Origin: Nostoc sp. ATCC 43529
GTDB taxonomy: Bacteria; Cyanobacteriota; Cyanobacteriia; Cyanobacteriales; Nostocaceae
NCBI GenBank assembly: GCA_003326205.1
Contig: LWTK01000055.1
Coordinates: 1-64,000, forward strand
Direction: 5' to 3'
Length of the DNA stretch: 64,000 nucleotides
The notes below the pieces were generated by a model that had not been told where the DNA came from, ran no database searches, and saw only the letters and a program-made list of their open reading frames with translations. The position numbers and the translations under genes are program-made. Below are positions 43,659-51,368 of this stretch, one piece after another. Position 1 is the first letter of the stretch; each line of letters starts with the position of its first letter.

Positions 43659-44579
43659 TTAAGAACGCCTTACATTCAAACAACACCATTCTTTGCGCTT
43701 CCACAGAGTAGCAACTACCCAACCATGTTTTTCTAAGGCGTCAGCGACGGCTTTAGATTGTTCGAGTAAAATACCGCTGAAGATAGCCCAAGTATCAAGC
43801 TTAGCGATCGCACTAATTTCTGGAACCAACTCAATAATTACATTAGCCAAAATATTGCAAACAATACCGTCTACTGGTTTTTCCAGCAGTGTTGTCAACA
43901 CGTCTACACTTCCTAGTGCTGGTATTAAACGTTCTGCGCTAATTTCATTCAAAGTCCGATTGCTGATAGTTGATTGCACAGCCAACGGGTCATTATCAAC
44001 CGCGTAGACTTTCTCTGCCCCTAGTAGCAATGCTCCAATGGAAAGTATACCAGAACCACAGCCAATGTCAGCAATTACCGCAGATTTTTGCTTGCCACCA
44101 GTGCCCACAAATGATTGTGGTACTTCACTCAGACGCATTTCCAAAGATTCTAAACATAGTTGAGTCGTGGCATGGTTTCCCGTACCAAATGCTACACCAG
44201 GATCGAGACGAATTACCAAGCGTTCGGTTGTTTTTGGTAATGGTAACCAAGCAGGATTAATCAAAAAGCGATCGCCAATTTCTTGGGGGTGCCAATATTG
44301 TTTCCAGCTAGTGGCCCAATCTTCTTCATCAATCAATTCCCAGCGCAGGGTGGGAGATGAAAGCCCTACACAGAGCGCATCTTGACGCAGCCGCAGCGAT
44401 AGTGCAGCCAAATCTAGTAATTGTGTTTGAATTGTCGGCAAGTAACCCCTAATTAAAGAGGAATTTCCTTTGCTTTCACTAGCAGTACCACGACAGCCAA
44501 AATCCTCCAGCCGCCAAAAGATAGAATCTTCCAGGTCTGGTTCGCATAAAATTTGTAATTCCCACCAGGTGTTTGCCAT
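43659..44579 (-). CDS. prmA: Ribosomal protein L11 methyltransferase
   Basis: A 306-residue SAM-dependent methyltransferase that trimethylates ribosomal protein L11. N-terminal substrate-binding domain with WWELQILCEPDLEDSIFWRL; PrmA signature RLDPGVAFGTGNHATTQLCL; SAM motif I IADIGCGSGILSIGALLLGA; acidic motif VYAVDNDPLAVQ; and NILANVIIELVPEI. Length and all motifs agree with PrmA. A ttaggag repeat separates it from serA upstream. Confidence 0.95.
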   Translation of the reverse strand: MANTWWELQILCEPDLEDSIFWRLEDFGCRGTASESKGNSSLIRGYLPTIQTQLLDLAALSLRLRQDALCVGLSSPTLRWELIDEEDWATSWKQYWHPQEIGDRFLINPAWLPLPKTTERLVIRLDPGVAFGTGNHATTQLCLESLEMRLSEVPQSFVGTGGKQKSAVIADIGCGSGILSIGALLLGAEKVYAVDNDPLAVQSTISNRTLNEISAERLIPALGSVDVLTTLLEKPVDGIVCNILANVIIELVPEISAIAKLDTWAIFSGILLEQSKAVADALEKHGWVVATLWKRKEWCCLNVRRS

Positions 44580-44595
44580 ATTTGAGTGCTGAGTA

Positions 44596-44654
44596 TGAAA
44601 GAGTTAGGAGTTAGGAGTTAGGAGTTAGGAGTTAGGAGTTAGGAGTTTTATTTT
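44596..44654. repeat. (ttaggag)n heptanucleotide STRR
   Basis: Seven tandem copies of ttaggag followed by imperfect cctcactcctaa versions on the opposite strand, between prmA and serA. Confidence 0.9.
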
Positions 44655-44713
44655 TTAACTTTTAACTCCTCACTCCTAATTTTTCTTCACTCCTAACTTT
44701 TTTCACTTAGCAC

Positions 44714-46294
44714 TCATAGAGTTACTGTATAAGCGTCCCGAATGCCAGGGACTTTAATAATCTCATCTAAAATGCCCTCAGGTAAAGGGTCATCTATGCT
44801 CAGAGCCATGACTGCATCACCACGGACGATTTTTCGGCCGACTTGCATACTGGCAATGTTCACATTGAAACTGCCAAGCAGCGAACCGAGTTTACCGATA
44901 ATTCCCGGCATATCGCGGTGTAGGGTAAACAGCATATATTTACTGGGTGGGACGTTAATCGGGAAACCGTCAACATCGGTGAGATGAATTTCTCGCTCAC
45001 CCAACAAAGCGCCTGTGACAGAATGAGTACCCAAAGTACCCGTGGCTTCTAGGTGCAGTGTGCCGGCATAATCTCTAACAGAAGCGTCGCGGGTTTCAAT
45101 TACGCGAATTCCCCGTTCTTTGGCTTCGATGCTGGCATTTACGTAATTTACCCGTTCCCGCAAAGCTTGGTAAAGTAATCCTTTGAGGGCAGCTACTACC
45201 AAAGGTTGACTTTTGTTAGTTGCGAGTTCCCCTTGCAGTCGCACATTCAGAACTTCCACTCGTCCGCCAGCTAGCTGTCCTACTAAATTACCTAGAGTTT
45301 CTGCTAGTTGCATGTAGGGTTTGAGTTCTTCCAACACATCGGGGCCGAGTCCGGGAATGTTAACGGCTGAACGTGCTGGTAGTCCTAACAGTACATCCCG
45401 AATTTGTTCGGCGACATCAATGGCTACATTCACTTGTGCTTCCGTGGTGGATGCTCCCAAGTGGGGGGTGAGGATGACTTCCTTACCTAGCGATCGCAAT
45501 TCCGATTCTCCCAGCGGTTCTGACTCGAACACATCCAGGGCTGCACCTGCAATTTTACCAGCTTTGATTGCTGCTGCTAAAGCATTTTCTTCAATGATCC
45601 CACCACGAGCGCAGTTAACAATCCGGGCTGTCGGTTTCATCTTTGCCAGAGTTACGGCATTGATTAAGTGGGTAGTTTCTGGAGTTTTCGGGATGTGTAG
45701 GGTGATATAATCTGCTTGCTGGAAGAGTAAATCCAGTTCTACTAACTGACAGCCAATTTGTTCGGCTCGTTCTGTGGAGATAAAGGGATCATAAGCTAGT
45801 AATTTCATCCCCATTGCCTTAGCCACAGCAGCTACATGGGAGCCAATTTTACCCAAACCGACAACACCGAGAGTTTTTTTGTAGACTTCTGCACCGATAA
45901 AGCTATTGCGATCCCATGCACCGCGTTTCACCGAAGCGTTAGCATCGGGGATGTGGCGAGACAAAGCTAAAATCATCGCTATAGCATGTTCGGCAGCAGC
46001 AATAGTGTTTCCCTCTGGGGAATTAACTACAACAATTCCTCGGCGTGTGGCGGCGGGAACATCCACATTATCCACACCTACACCAGCGCGACCGATGATT
46101 TTTAGCTGGGTACCGGCTTCAATAATTTCTTGAGTGACGCGCGTACCAGAACGAATCATTAGCGCGTCGTACTCACCAATAATTTCTATCAGTTCTGCTG
46201 GTTTAAGACCTGTTTTGACATCAACAGTAGCAACTTGAGAAAGAATGTCAATTCCAGCTTGGTCAATAGAATCAGAGACAAGAACCTTAGACAT
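44714..46294 (-). CDS. serA: D-3-phosphoglycerate dehydrogenase
   Basis: A 526-residue SerA, first step of serine synthesis. NAD-binding Rossmann motif GVVGLGKIGSHVAAVAKAMG, catalytic Arg/Glu/His in NCARGGIIEENALAAAIKAG and LTPHLGASTTEAQ, an intervening (ASB) domain, and a C-terminal ACT domain (YMLFTLHRDMPGIIGKLGSL). The long form with the intervening domain is the usual cyanobacterial type; ACT suggests serine feedback. Monocistronic. Confidence 0.95.
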   Translation of the reverse strand: MSKVLVSDSIDQAGIDILSQVATVDVKTGLKPAELIEIIGEYDALMIRSGTRVTQEIIEAGTQLKIIGRAGVGVDNVDVPAATRRGIVVVNSPEGNTIAAAEHAIAMILALSRHIPDANASVKRGAWDRNSFIGAEVYKKTLGVVGLGKIGSHVAAVAKAMGMKLLAYDPFISTERAEQIGCQLVELDLLFQQADYITLHIPKTPETTHLINAVTLAKMKPTARIVNCARGGIIEENALAAAIKAGKIAGAALDVFESEPLGESELRSLGKEVILTPHLGASTTEAQVNVAIDVAEQIRDVLLGLPARSAVNIPGLGPDVLEELKPYMQLAETLGNLVGQLAGGRVEVLNVRLQGELATNKSQPLVVAALKGLLYQALRERVNYVNASIEAKERGIRVIETRDASVRDYAGTLHLEATGTLGTHSVTGALLGEREIHLTDVDGFPINVPPSKYMLFTLHRDMPGIIGKLGSLLGSFNVNIASMQVGRKIVRGDAVMALSIDDPLPEGILDEIIKVPGIRDAYTVTL

Positions 46295-46739
46295 GATTAC
46301 TTTATTTAAAGCTACAGGTTTTGCTGCACAAGACTTTTTAGTTTAGTCTTTATCTGTCGCAATTCAGCAAAAATTATCAGTTTTAATATCAACTTAACCT
46401 TGAGTTACACTGCGTGCTGATAGTATGCGGGCGCGAGTTGCTTGGTAGTGATATCCGCTGCCTCCTAGTCTTACAACGTGAATGGGTGTTTGCACTACCC
46501 TGTCGCTAAATATAAAGCATGAATGGCATCGAACTCTATATATTTATTAATAGTTAAGAGTTACCAAAAATTTTGTCGGCTTCAGCAACTTTGCGGAATA
46601 TGCCAATTGGTCAGTTAAACTAGCCGAGGCTTTTTGTTTACTTGCTGGAGGTCTTTTACACGTGTTCTACTAAAAATCGCTATAATTCTCGTGACCCAAA
46701 AACAACCAAGTGCTATTTGAGTTTTCGGGAGACGAAGCC
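46295..46739. other. Spacer between serA and a Uma2 gene
   Basis: Holds the divergent promoters of serA and the Uma2 gene. I see no RNA gene or recognisable site. Confidence 0.45.
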
Positions 46740-47564
46740 ATGTTAGAGTACAACTTGCCAAGGTACTTGCCTTCAGCCGAAGAACTACCCGACTCTGATG
46801 AAACCCCTGTGGATAATGAGCTACAAGAATTAATACCAGGTTTGCTGAAGTCGATACTGCTGATACTCTGGGCAGAACGCATGGACTGGTTTTTTGGCAT
46901 AGATATGGGTATTTATTATCACCCCGATAAACCGCCCATTGTGCCAGATGGGTTTTTGAGCTTAGGAGTAGAGCGGTTTTATGATGAAGAACTACGTCCC
47001 AGTTATGTGCTATGGGATGAAAACATTCTACCGATTTTGGTATTAGAAGTTGTTTCCCAAAATTATCGCAAAGAATACAGCACTAAATTGGATGAATATG
47101 CAGCATTAGGTGTACTTTACTACGTGATTTATTCTTCTCGCCGCCGCCGCAAACCTCGATTAGAAGTGCATAAATTAATTAATGGTAAGTATGAATTGCA
47201 AGAAGGAAACCCCGTTTGGTTACCAGAAATTGGTTTAGGAATTGGTTGCGAAAGGGGAAACTATAGCGGCGTAACGCGAGAATGGATGTATTGGTATGAT
47301 GAGACAGGAAAACGGTATCCCACACCAGCAGAACAAATTAAACTAGAAGTAGAACGCGCCCAACAAGAAGCACAACGCGCCCAGCAAGAAGCACAACGCG
47401 CCCAGCAAGAAGCACAACGCGCCCAGCAAGAAGCACAACGCGCCCAGCAAGAAGCACAACGCGCTCACCAAGAAGCACAACGCGCTGACATTGCAGAACA
47501 ACGCGTTCAACAATTAGCAGAACAATTAAGAGCGCTGGGAATCGATCCAGATAATCTAGGTTAG
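46740..47564 (+). CDS. Uma2 family protein with heptad coiled-coil tail
   Basis: A 274-residue Uma2/DUF820 protein. The nuclease-type domain carries FGIDMGIYYHPDKPPIVPDG, ILPILVLEVVSQNYRKEYST (acidic and Lys) and YAALGVLYYVIY, then GNPVWLPEIGLGIG. From about residue 200 there is a coiled coil of QRAQQEA heptads (six copies, each a 21-bp DNA unit), ending LRALGIDPDNLG. The ATG at 46740 is chosen; an upstream TTG is less likely. The tail probably mediates oligomerisation. Confidence 0.85.
   Translation: MLEYNLPRYLPSAEELPDSDETPVDNELQELIPGLLKSILLILWAERMDWFFGIDMGIYYHPDKPPIVPDGFLSLGVERFYDEELRPSYVLWDENILPILVLEVVSQNYRKEYSTKLDEYAALGVLYYVIYSSRRRRKPRLEVHKLINGKYELQEGNPVWLPEIGLGIGCERGNYSGVTREWMYWYDETGKRYPTPAEQIKLEVERAQQEAQRAQQEAQRAQQEAQRAQQEAQRAQQEAQRAHQEAQRADIAEQRVQQLAEQLRALGIDPDNLG
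47344..47490 (+). repeat. Coding 21-bp tandem repeat (QRAQQEA)n
   Basis: Six to seven units near caagaagcacaacgcgcccag within the Uma2 gene, each encoding one heptad of the coiled coil. Confidence 0.9.
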
Positions 47565-47644
47565 GTAGATATTTGAAAACATTTTCAACAAAATTTTAAG
47601 ATAATCTAGTTTTGTTACTAAAAGCTGTTAGGAAAGAAAAACTG

Positions 47645-48496
47645 TTACTTTTTAGGAATAACGTTCCTGATTCCACTTTTGAGAGAAACACTATCACCTT
47701 TGTAACGAGGGATGATATGAATACTGGCGTGCATAATATTTTGGCCTGCTTCTCGATTGATGTTCATTCCTACATTAAAACCATCAGGCTTAAATTCTGT
47801 TTTAAGAATTTCTTGCACTTTATTTACCATAAACCAACAAGCCGATTGTTCTTTAAATGGTAGTTCAAAATAGTTGCTAACATGACGTTTAGGAATAACT
47901 AGAACATGTCCTTTACTAATAGGATAGCCATCAAATATAGCGTAAGCTGTCGCTGATTCAGTTAAAAGTGTGAGATTTTTACGGGGATTACAAAATATAC
48001 AATAATTATATGAATTTTGCTGATAATTATAGTGAATATATTCATAAACCTCCCGATGCTCATCTAAATAAAGTGAAGGAAAAGGAAGCTTGGCAATACA
48101 TTGATATGTAGGTTTTTTGTGAACATAATGTTCGCGAAAACCTTCTTTTTTAAGATCCCTTCTCACAGCGTAGTAAGCTTTACCTCCAGCTTTTAATAAG
48201 TGTGAGATTTCCATCAGAATATTAGCTTGTTCTTCAGCAAATAAAACATTTAAAACATAAAAGCAAATTATTGTATCAAATTTATTCTGAGGATATTCTG
48301 GAAAATAATAAGGATCGTAACCTGTAATATCACAGCCTTTTTGGCGTAATATTTTCACATCATTACCAAAGCCACAACCAAAGTCTAGTATTTTGCCCTG
48401 TAGTAGGTTTTGATTTAATAAAAACTGTGCTGGAAATGATAGATAAGTTCTTTCGATCGCAGTAAGATGACTGAATTGATTTTTTTGCTGTTTCAT
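47645..48496 (-). CDS. SAM methyltransferase-HIT domain fusion
   Basis: A 283-residue two-domain protein. Residues about 30-150: class I methyltransferase with SAM motif KILDFGCGFGNDVKILR, acidic DITGYDPYYF and FDTIICFYVLNVL. Residues about 165-283: HIT domain with zinc-type NYCIFCNP, HVLVIPKRHVSNYFELP and MHASIHIIPRYKGD. The HIT triad normally reads H-x-H-x-H; here it is HASIH, so the middle (nucleophilic) His is Ser. Hydrolase or transferase activity is thus doubtful. ATG at 48496 (MKQQKNQF) chosen over an upstream start. No obvious partner gene. Confidence 0.85.
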   Translation of the reverse strand: MKQQKNQFSHLTAIERTYLSFPAQFLLNQNLLQGKILDFGCGFGNDVKILRQKGCDITGYDPYYFPEYPQNKFDTIICFYVLNVLFAEEQANILMEISHLLKAGGKAYYAVRRDLKKEGFREHYVHKKPTYQCIAKLPFPSLYLDEHREVYEYIHYNYQQNSYNYCIFCNPRKNLTLLTESATAYAIFDGYPISKGHVLVIPKRHVSNYFELPFKEQSACWFMVNKVQEILKTEFKPDGFNVGMNINREAGQNIMHASIHIIPRYKGDSVSLKSGIRNVIPKK

Positions 48497-48639
48497 GGAA
48501 TTTTGGTGCAGATGTCCCAAAATTATTATTCCCAGCATTTCTTGAGGTTATGCGATGTCTACGATGGCCACTGAGCTTGTCGTATCACTTCGTGGAAGCA
48601 AGCTACGCGCAGCGTCTCGTAGAGAAGTGCGGGCTACGC

Positions 48640-49422
48640 CTACGCATTAGGGTCAACACCTAATTCGCGTAACCTAGCTGCTAATATATCAGCACGTTGG
48701 CGCTCCTGCTCAGCACGTTGACTTTCCTGTTCAGCACGTTGACTTTCTTGTTCAGCACGTTGGCGTTCCTGCTCAGCTTGTTCGCTACTCCACAACAGCA
48801 AATTTCCTTCTGTATCCCACCACCGCAGCCAATTTGTGGTTTGGCAAAGCCTTTCACCATACCAAATTCCCAGGAATAAATTTAACTCAGGAATCCAAAA
48901 GCGTCCATTACTATCTGCTAGCTGCAAAGTATATCGCCCATTTTGCAAGCAGCGTACTTCTAAATTAGGTTCGTAGGGGTCATAGGTTACGTAGGTTGGA
49001 ACCTTCAGAATTCGTTCGTAAAAATAAAGCTTACCGTAAGGTGGAGTTGAGCGAACCGAGAGTTCTCCACCTTCTGTGTCTGAGAGAAATTCCATTACGA
49101 CAGCAATGGGTATATCCTTTAAATTCATAGTATAAGTACGCCGAATTACATTCGCCGCTACAGGCTGTACTTGAGGCACATAAAACCAGTCCGGAGCTTT
49201 GACAGTAATTTTTTTATTTATCATGGCGACAAGCCCAAAATTAGAGCCAATAAGCATCTGTGTTTGGATAAGTCCTGAATTATGCAAAGCATCGGTAAGC
49301 GCACCAGCAAGAAGCGGTTGCTGGATATTACCTAAGGGATCGTCGGGTAAAATGAAATCATGTGGAAGTGCTTCCCAAGTAATAGTTGGTTCTTTTTGCG
49401 TGGATTGAATTTGTAGAACCAT
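48640..49422 (-). CDS. Uma2 family protein with heptad coiled-coil tail
   Basis: A 260-residue Uma2-like protein. The central part has KAPDWFYVPQVQPVAANVIR, then IAVVMEFLSDTEGGELSVRS and KVPTYVTYDPYEPNLEVRCL; the C-terminal coiled coil is of ERQRAEQ/ESQRAEQ heptads (21-bp units), ending LRELGVDPNA. The ATG at 49422 has an AGGAGT site. The acidic/Lys nuclease pattern is weaker than in the other Uma2 genes, so activity is unsure. Confidence 0.82.
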   Translation of the reverse strand: MVLQIQSTQKEPTITWEALPHDFILPDDPLGNIQQPLLAGALTDALHNSGLIQTQMLIGSNFGLVAMINKKITVKAPDWFYVPQVQPVAANVIRRTYTMNLKDIPIAVVMEFLSDTEGGELSVRSTPPYGKLYFYERILKVPTYVTYDPYEPNLEVRCLQNGRYTLQLADSNGRFWIPELNLFLGIWYGERLCQTTNWLRWWDTEGNLLLWSSEQAEQERQRAEQESQRAEQESQRAEQERQRADILAARLRELGVDPNA

Positions 49423-50242
49423 AAAACGACTCCTAATATCAATTTCCAAGTTATCAGTTATTAGGGCTGTTTAACTCTTTAAGTTTGAGACTAGACTTTA
49501 GCACTGTTGCGCGACAAAGCAGCGAATGATGCGGATAAGGGAGTGCGAAATTTTGTTCAGCAGAAGTTAAAGCAGTGGTGAGAGTTTTGTCATACCCACG
49601 GAGATACCTATGAAGAAGCTCTCAAAATTGCTCAAGAACTTTTAAATATATTGAATGAATCGTCTTCAGCAGATAGGCATGGTTTACTGTTACCCAAGCC
49701 GAAAACACTAGTAAAGTTGTAAAAATTAGCAAAAGTCCAAAAAAGCGACTCGTTGACATCTATCTAAATAATCCTCAGCTATAATTTGTTACTTTAACTA
49801 ACTGCATAATCTGTAAATCTTTGTTTGAAAGACGAATGAAAATTGAAGAAGGCAGCTATGCAGAGGGCAGAGGGCAGAAGGTTCAATAAGATCGGGGATT
49901 CAACACCGTACTTAATTGAGGCCACCTTTCTTGAAATTTGGTGTTCTTGTCTTAAACCCTTGAACATTCGCTCACGAGCAGAGGACACGAGTCAGAATTC
50001 CATAAAAGCCAACTGAGCCTCCTGCCCTCTGCCTTTCTTGATAAGTATTATATCCTGGTTAAGAATACCTAAATTAGTTATAAAGTATCATATACAACAA
50101 AATTTTTATCAATTATTGCACCGAAAAAAACTTCTCTTCTTGATTCAACATTGATAAGATTAATCTAAAGACTTGTGGAATCTGCTCTTCGTAAACAGAC
50201 TGGACTGGCATAAATTACTATCAACAACTTTCCACTCACATT
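49423..50242. other. Long spacer with gene remnants
   Basis: Contains a hicB tail remnant (49594-49722), a gcagagggcagaagg repeat (49858-49880; related text again near 50020) and the upstream region of the secreted protein. No complete gene is seen. Confidence 0.55.
49594..49722 (+). pseudogene. hicB antitoxin remnant (C-terminal part)
   Basis: The frame THGDTYEEALKIAQELLNIL, then NESSSADRHG, PKPKTLVKL and a TAA matches the C-terminal half of HicB antitoxins (HGDTYEEA helix, PxPKTL strand). The N-terminal half is missing: a TGA and unrelated frame lie just upstream. No hicA is adjacent. Confidence 0.6.
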
Positions 50243-50632
50243 ATGAACCGCTTTGCCTCTATTTTTCTGGCAGGCTTGATAGCTTCTGCTTCAGCTTTGG
50301 CTATTTCTCCTAAAGCTGATGCCTCTTATCTTGCTGAGTTAGATAGCTATAGCTATCATCACAACGATGATGGTAACTATGAACTTCAGAGTCGTCACTA
50401 CAGACATCGCGATTATGACCGCGATCGCGATCGCGACTTTCGCAACATTCGTGACAATGACCGTCGCTACGATCGCCGCTATAACCGCGATAATCACCGT
50501 CGCTATAACCGCGACAATTATCGTCGCTATGACCGCGACAACTATCGCCGCTATGACCGCGATCGCGACCTTCGCGACATCCGTAACGATCGCCGTCGTT
50601 ATGAACGCGATCGCTATTGGTATCGTTATTAA
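50243..50632 (+). CDS. Secreted Arg/Asp/Tyr-rich low-complexity protein
   Basis: A 129-residue protein with a clear signal peptide (MNRFASIFLAGLIASASALA, cut near KADA), then a tail made largely of RRYDRDN-type repeats, more than half Arg, Asp and Tyr, with no hydrophobic core. The DNA of the tail is full of gcgatcgcga (HIP1-like) tracts. No family recognised. It is likely exported to the periplasm and disordered or metal/polyanion binding; this is inference. Confidence 0.72.
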   Translation: MNRFASIFLAGLIASASALAISPKADASYLAELDSYSYHHNDDGNYELQSRHYRHRDYDRDRDRDFRNIRDNDRRYDRRYNRDNHRRYNRDNYRRYDRDNYRRYDRDRDLRDIRNDRRRYERDRYWYRY

Positions 50633-50901
50633 TCCCTTTGCGTTAATTTATTAACCTTGGTTCTACTTGGGGGTAGGACAAACACAATCTCTTTTTCCAC
50701 TCATTCCAAAAGCTGACTTTTCACTCTTATTTAGAGAACTTTGCTCTATTTCCAAGTAATAAAGCTTGCTTGGGGGTTAGGTTTAGCATTAGTTTTTGTA
50801 CATAACGTGAAAAGTCAGATTTCATCGATCGCAATTGCTAAATTAAGACTACAGCAAAGTTTGTTAATTATTTTTTTGTTACTGAATAAATATCTATTGA
50901 C

Positions 50902-51110
50902 CTGCACCTTTGTTGCATCGCCTTGCACCTTTGTTGCATCGCCTTGCACCTTTGTTGCATCGCCTTGCACCTTTGTTGCATCGCCTTGCACCTTTGTTGC
51001 ATCGCCCTGCACCTTTGTTGCATCGCCCTGCACCTTTGTTGCATCGCCCTGCACCTTTGTTGCATCGCCTTGCACCTTTGTTGCATCGCCCTGCACCTTT
51101 GTTGCATCGA
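50902..51110. repeat. 21-bp tandem repeat, 10 copies
   Basis: Ten near-identical units of tgcacctttgttgcatcgcc plus one base (only a c/t difference before tgcacc). It lies in the gap 50633-51368. Frames on both strands run through it (CTFVASP, VQGDATK, LHRLAPL heptads), which I treat as artefacts of the 21-bp period. Confidence 0.95.
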
Positions 51111-51368
51111 AAAGTAAAAATTAACCTTCTGTGTCTTACACAACAACTCTCAAAGACTTGTGTGTACGCGGTAGCTCCCTAAGTGAGAGGGGAGCCAGAA
51201 ATTAAATTCCCCTTCTCCTGTGGGAGAAGGGGTTAGGGGATGAGGGCGTGAGGGATTTGCAAAACGCCTGTCCGATATAGCTTTGGGCTTAAGTTGACAC
51301 CAATGACAGCTGTTTTGCCCCTACCCGCAACTCAACTCTTGCCTTCTTCTTTGCGCCTTTGGGTGAAA

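Noticed and set aside
49794..49988. 64-residue minus frame
   Set aside because: Mostly repeat-derived (gcagaggg) sequence with no domain.
50741..51182. Frames on both strands through the tgcaccttt repeat
   Set aside because: Same reason: a stop-free 21-bp unit gives long frames in several phases; no independent evidence of coding.
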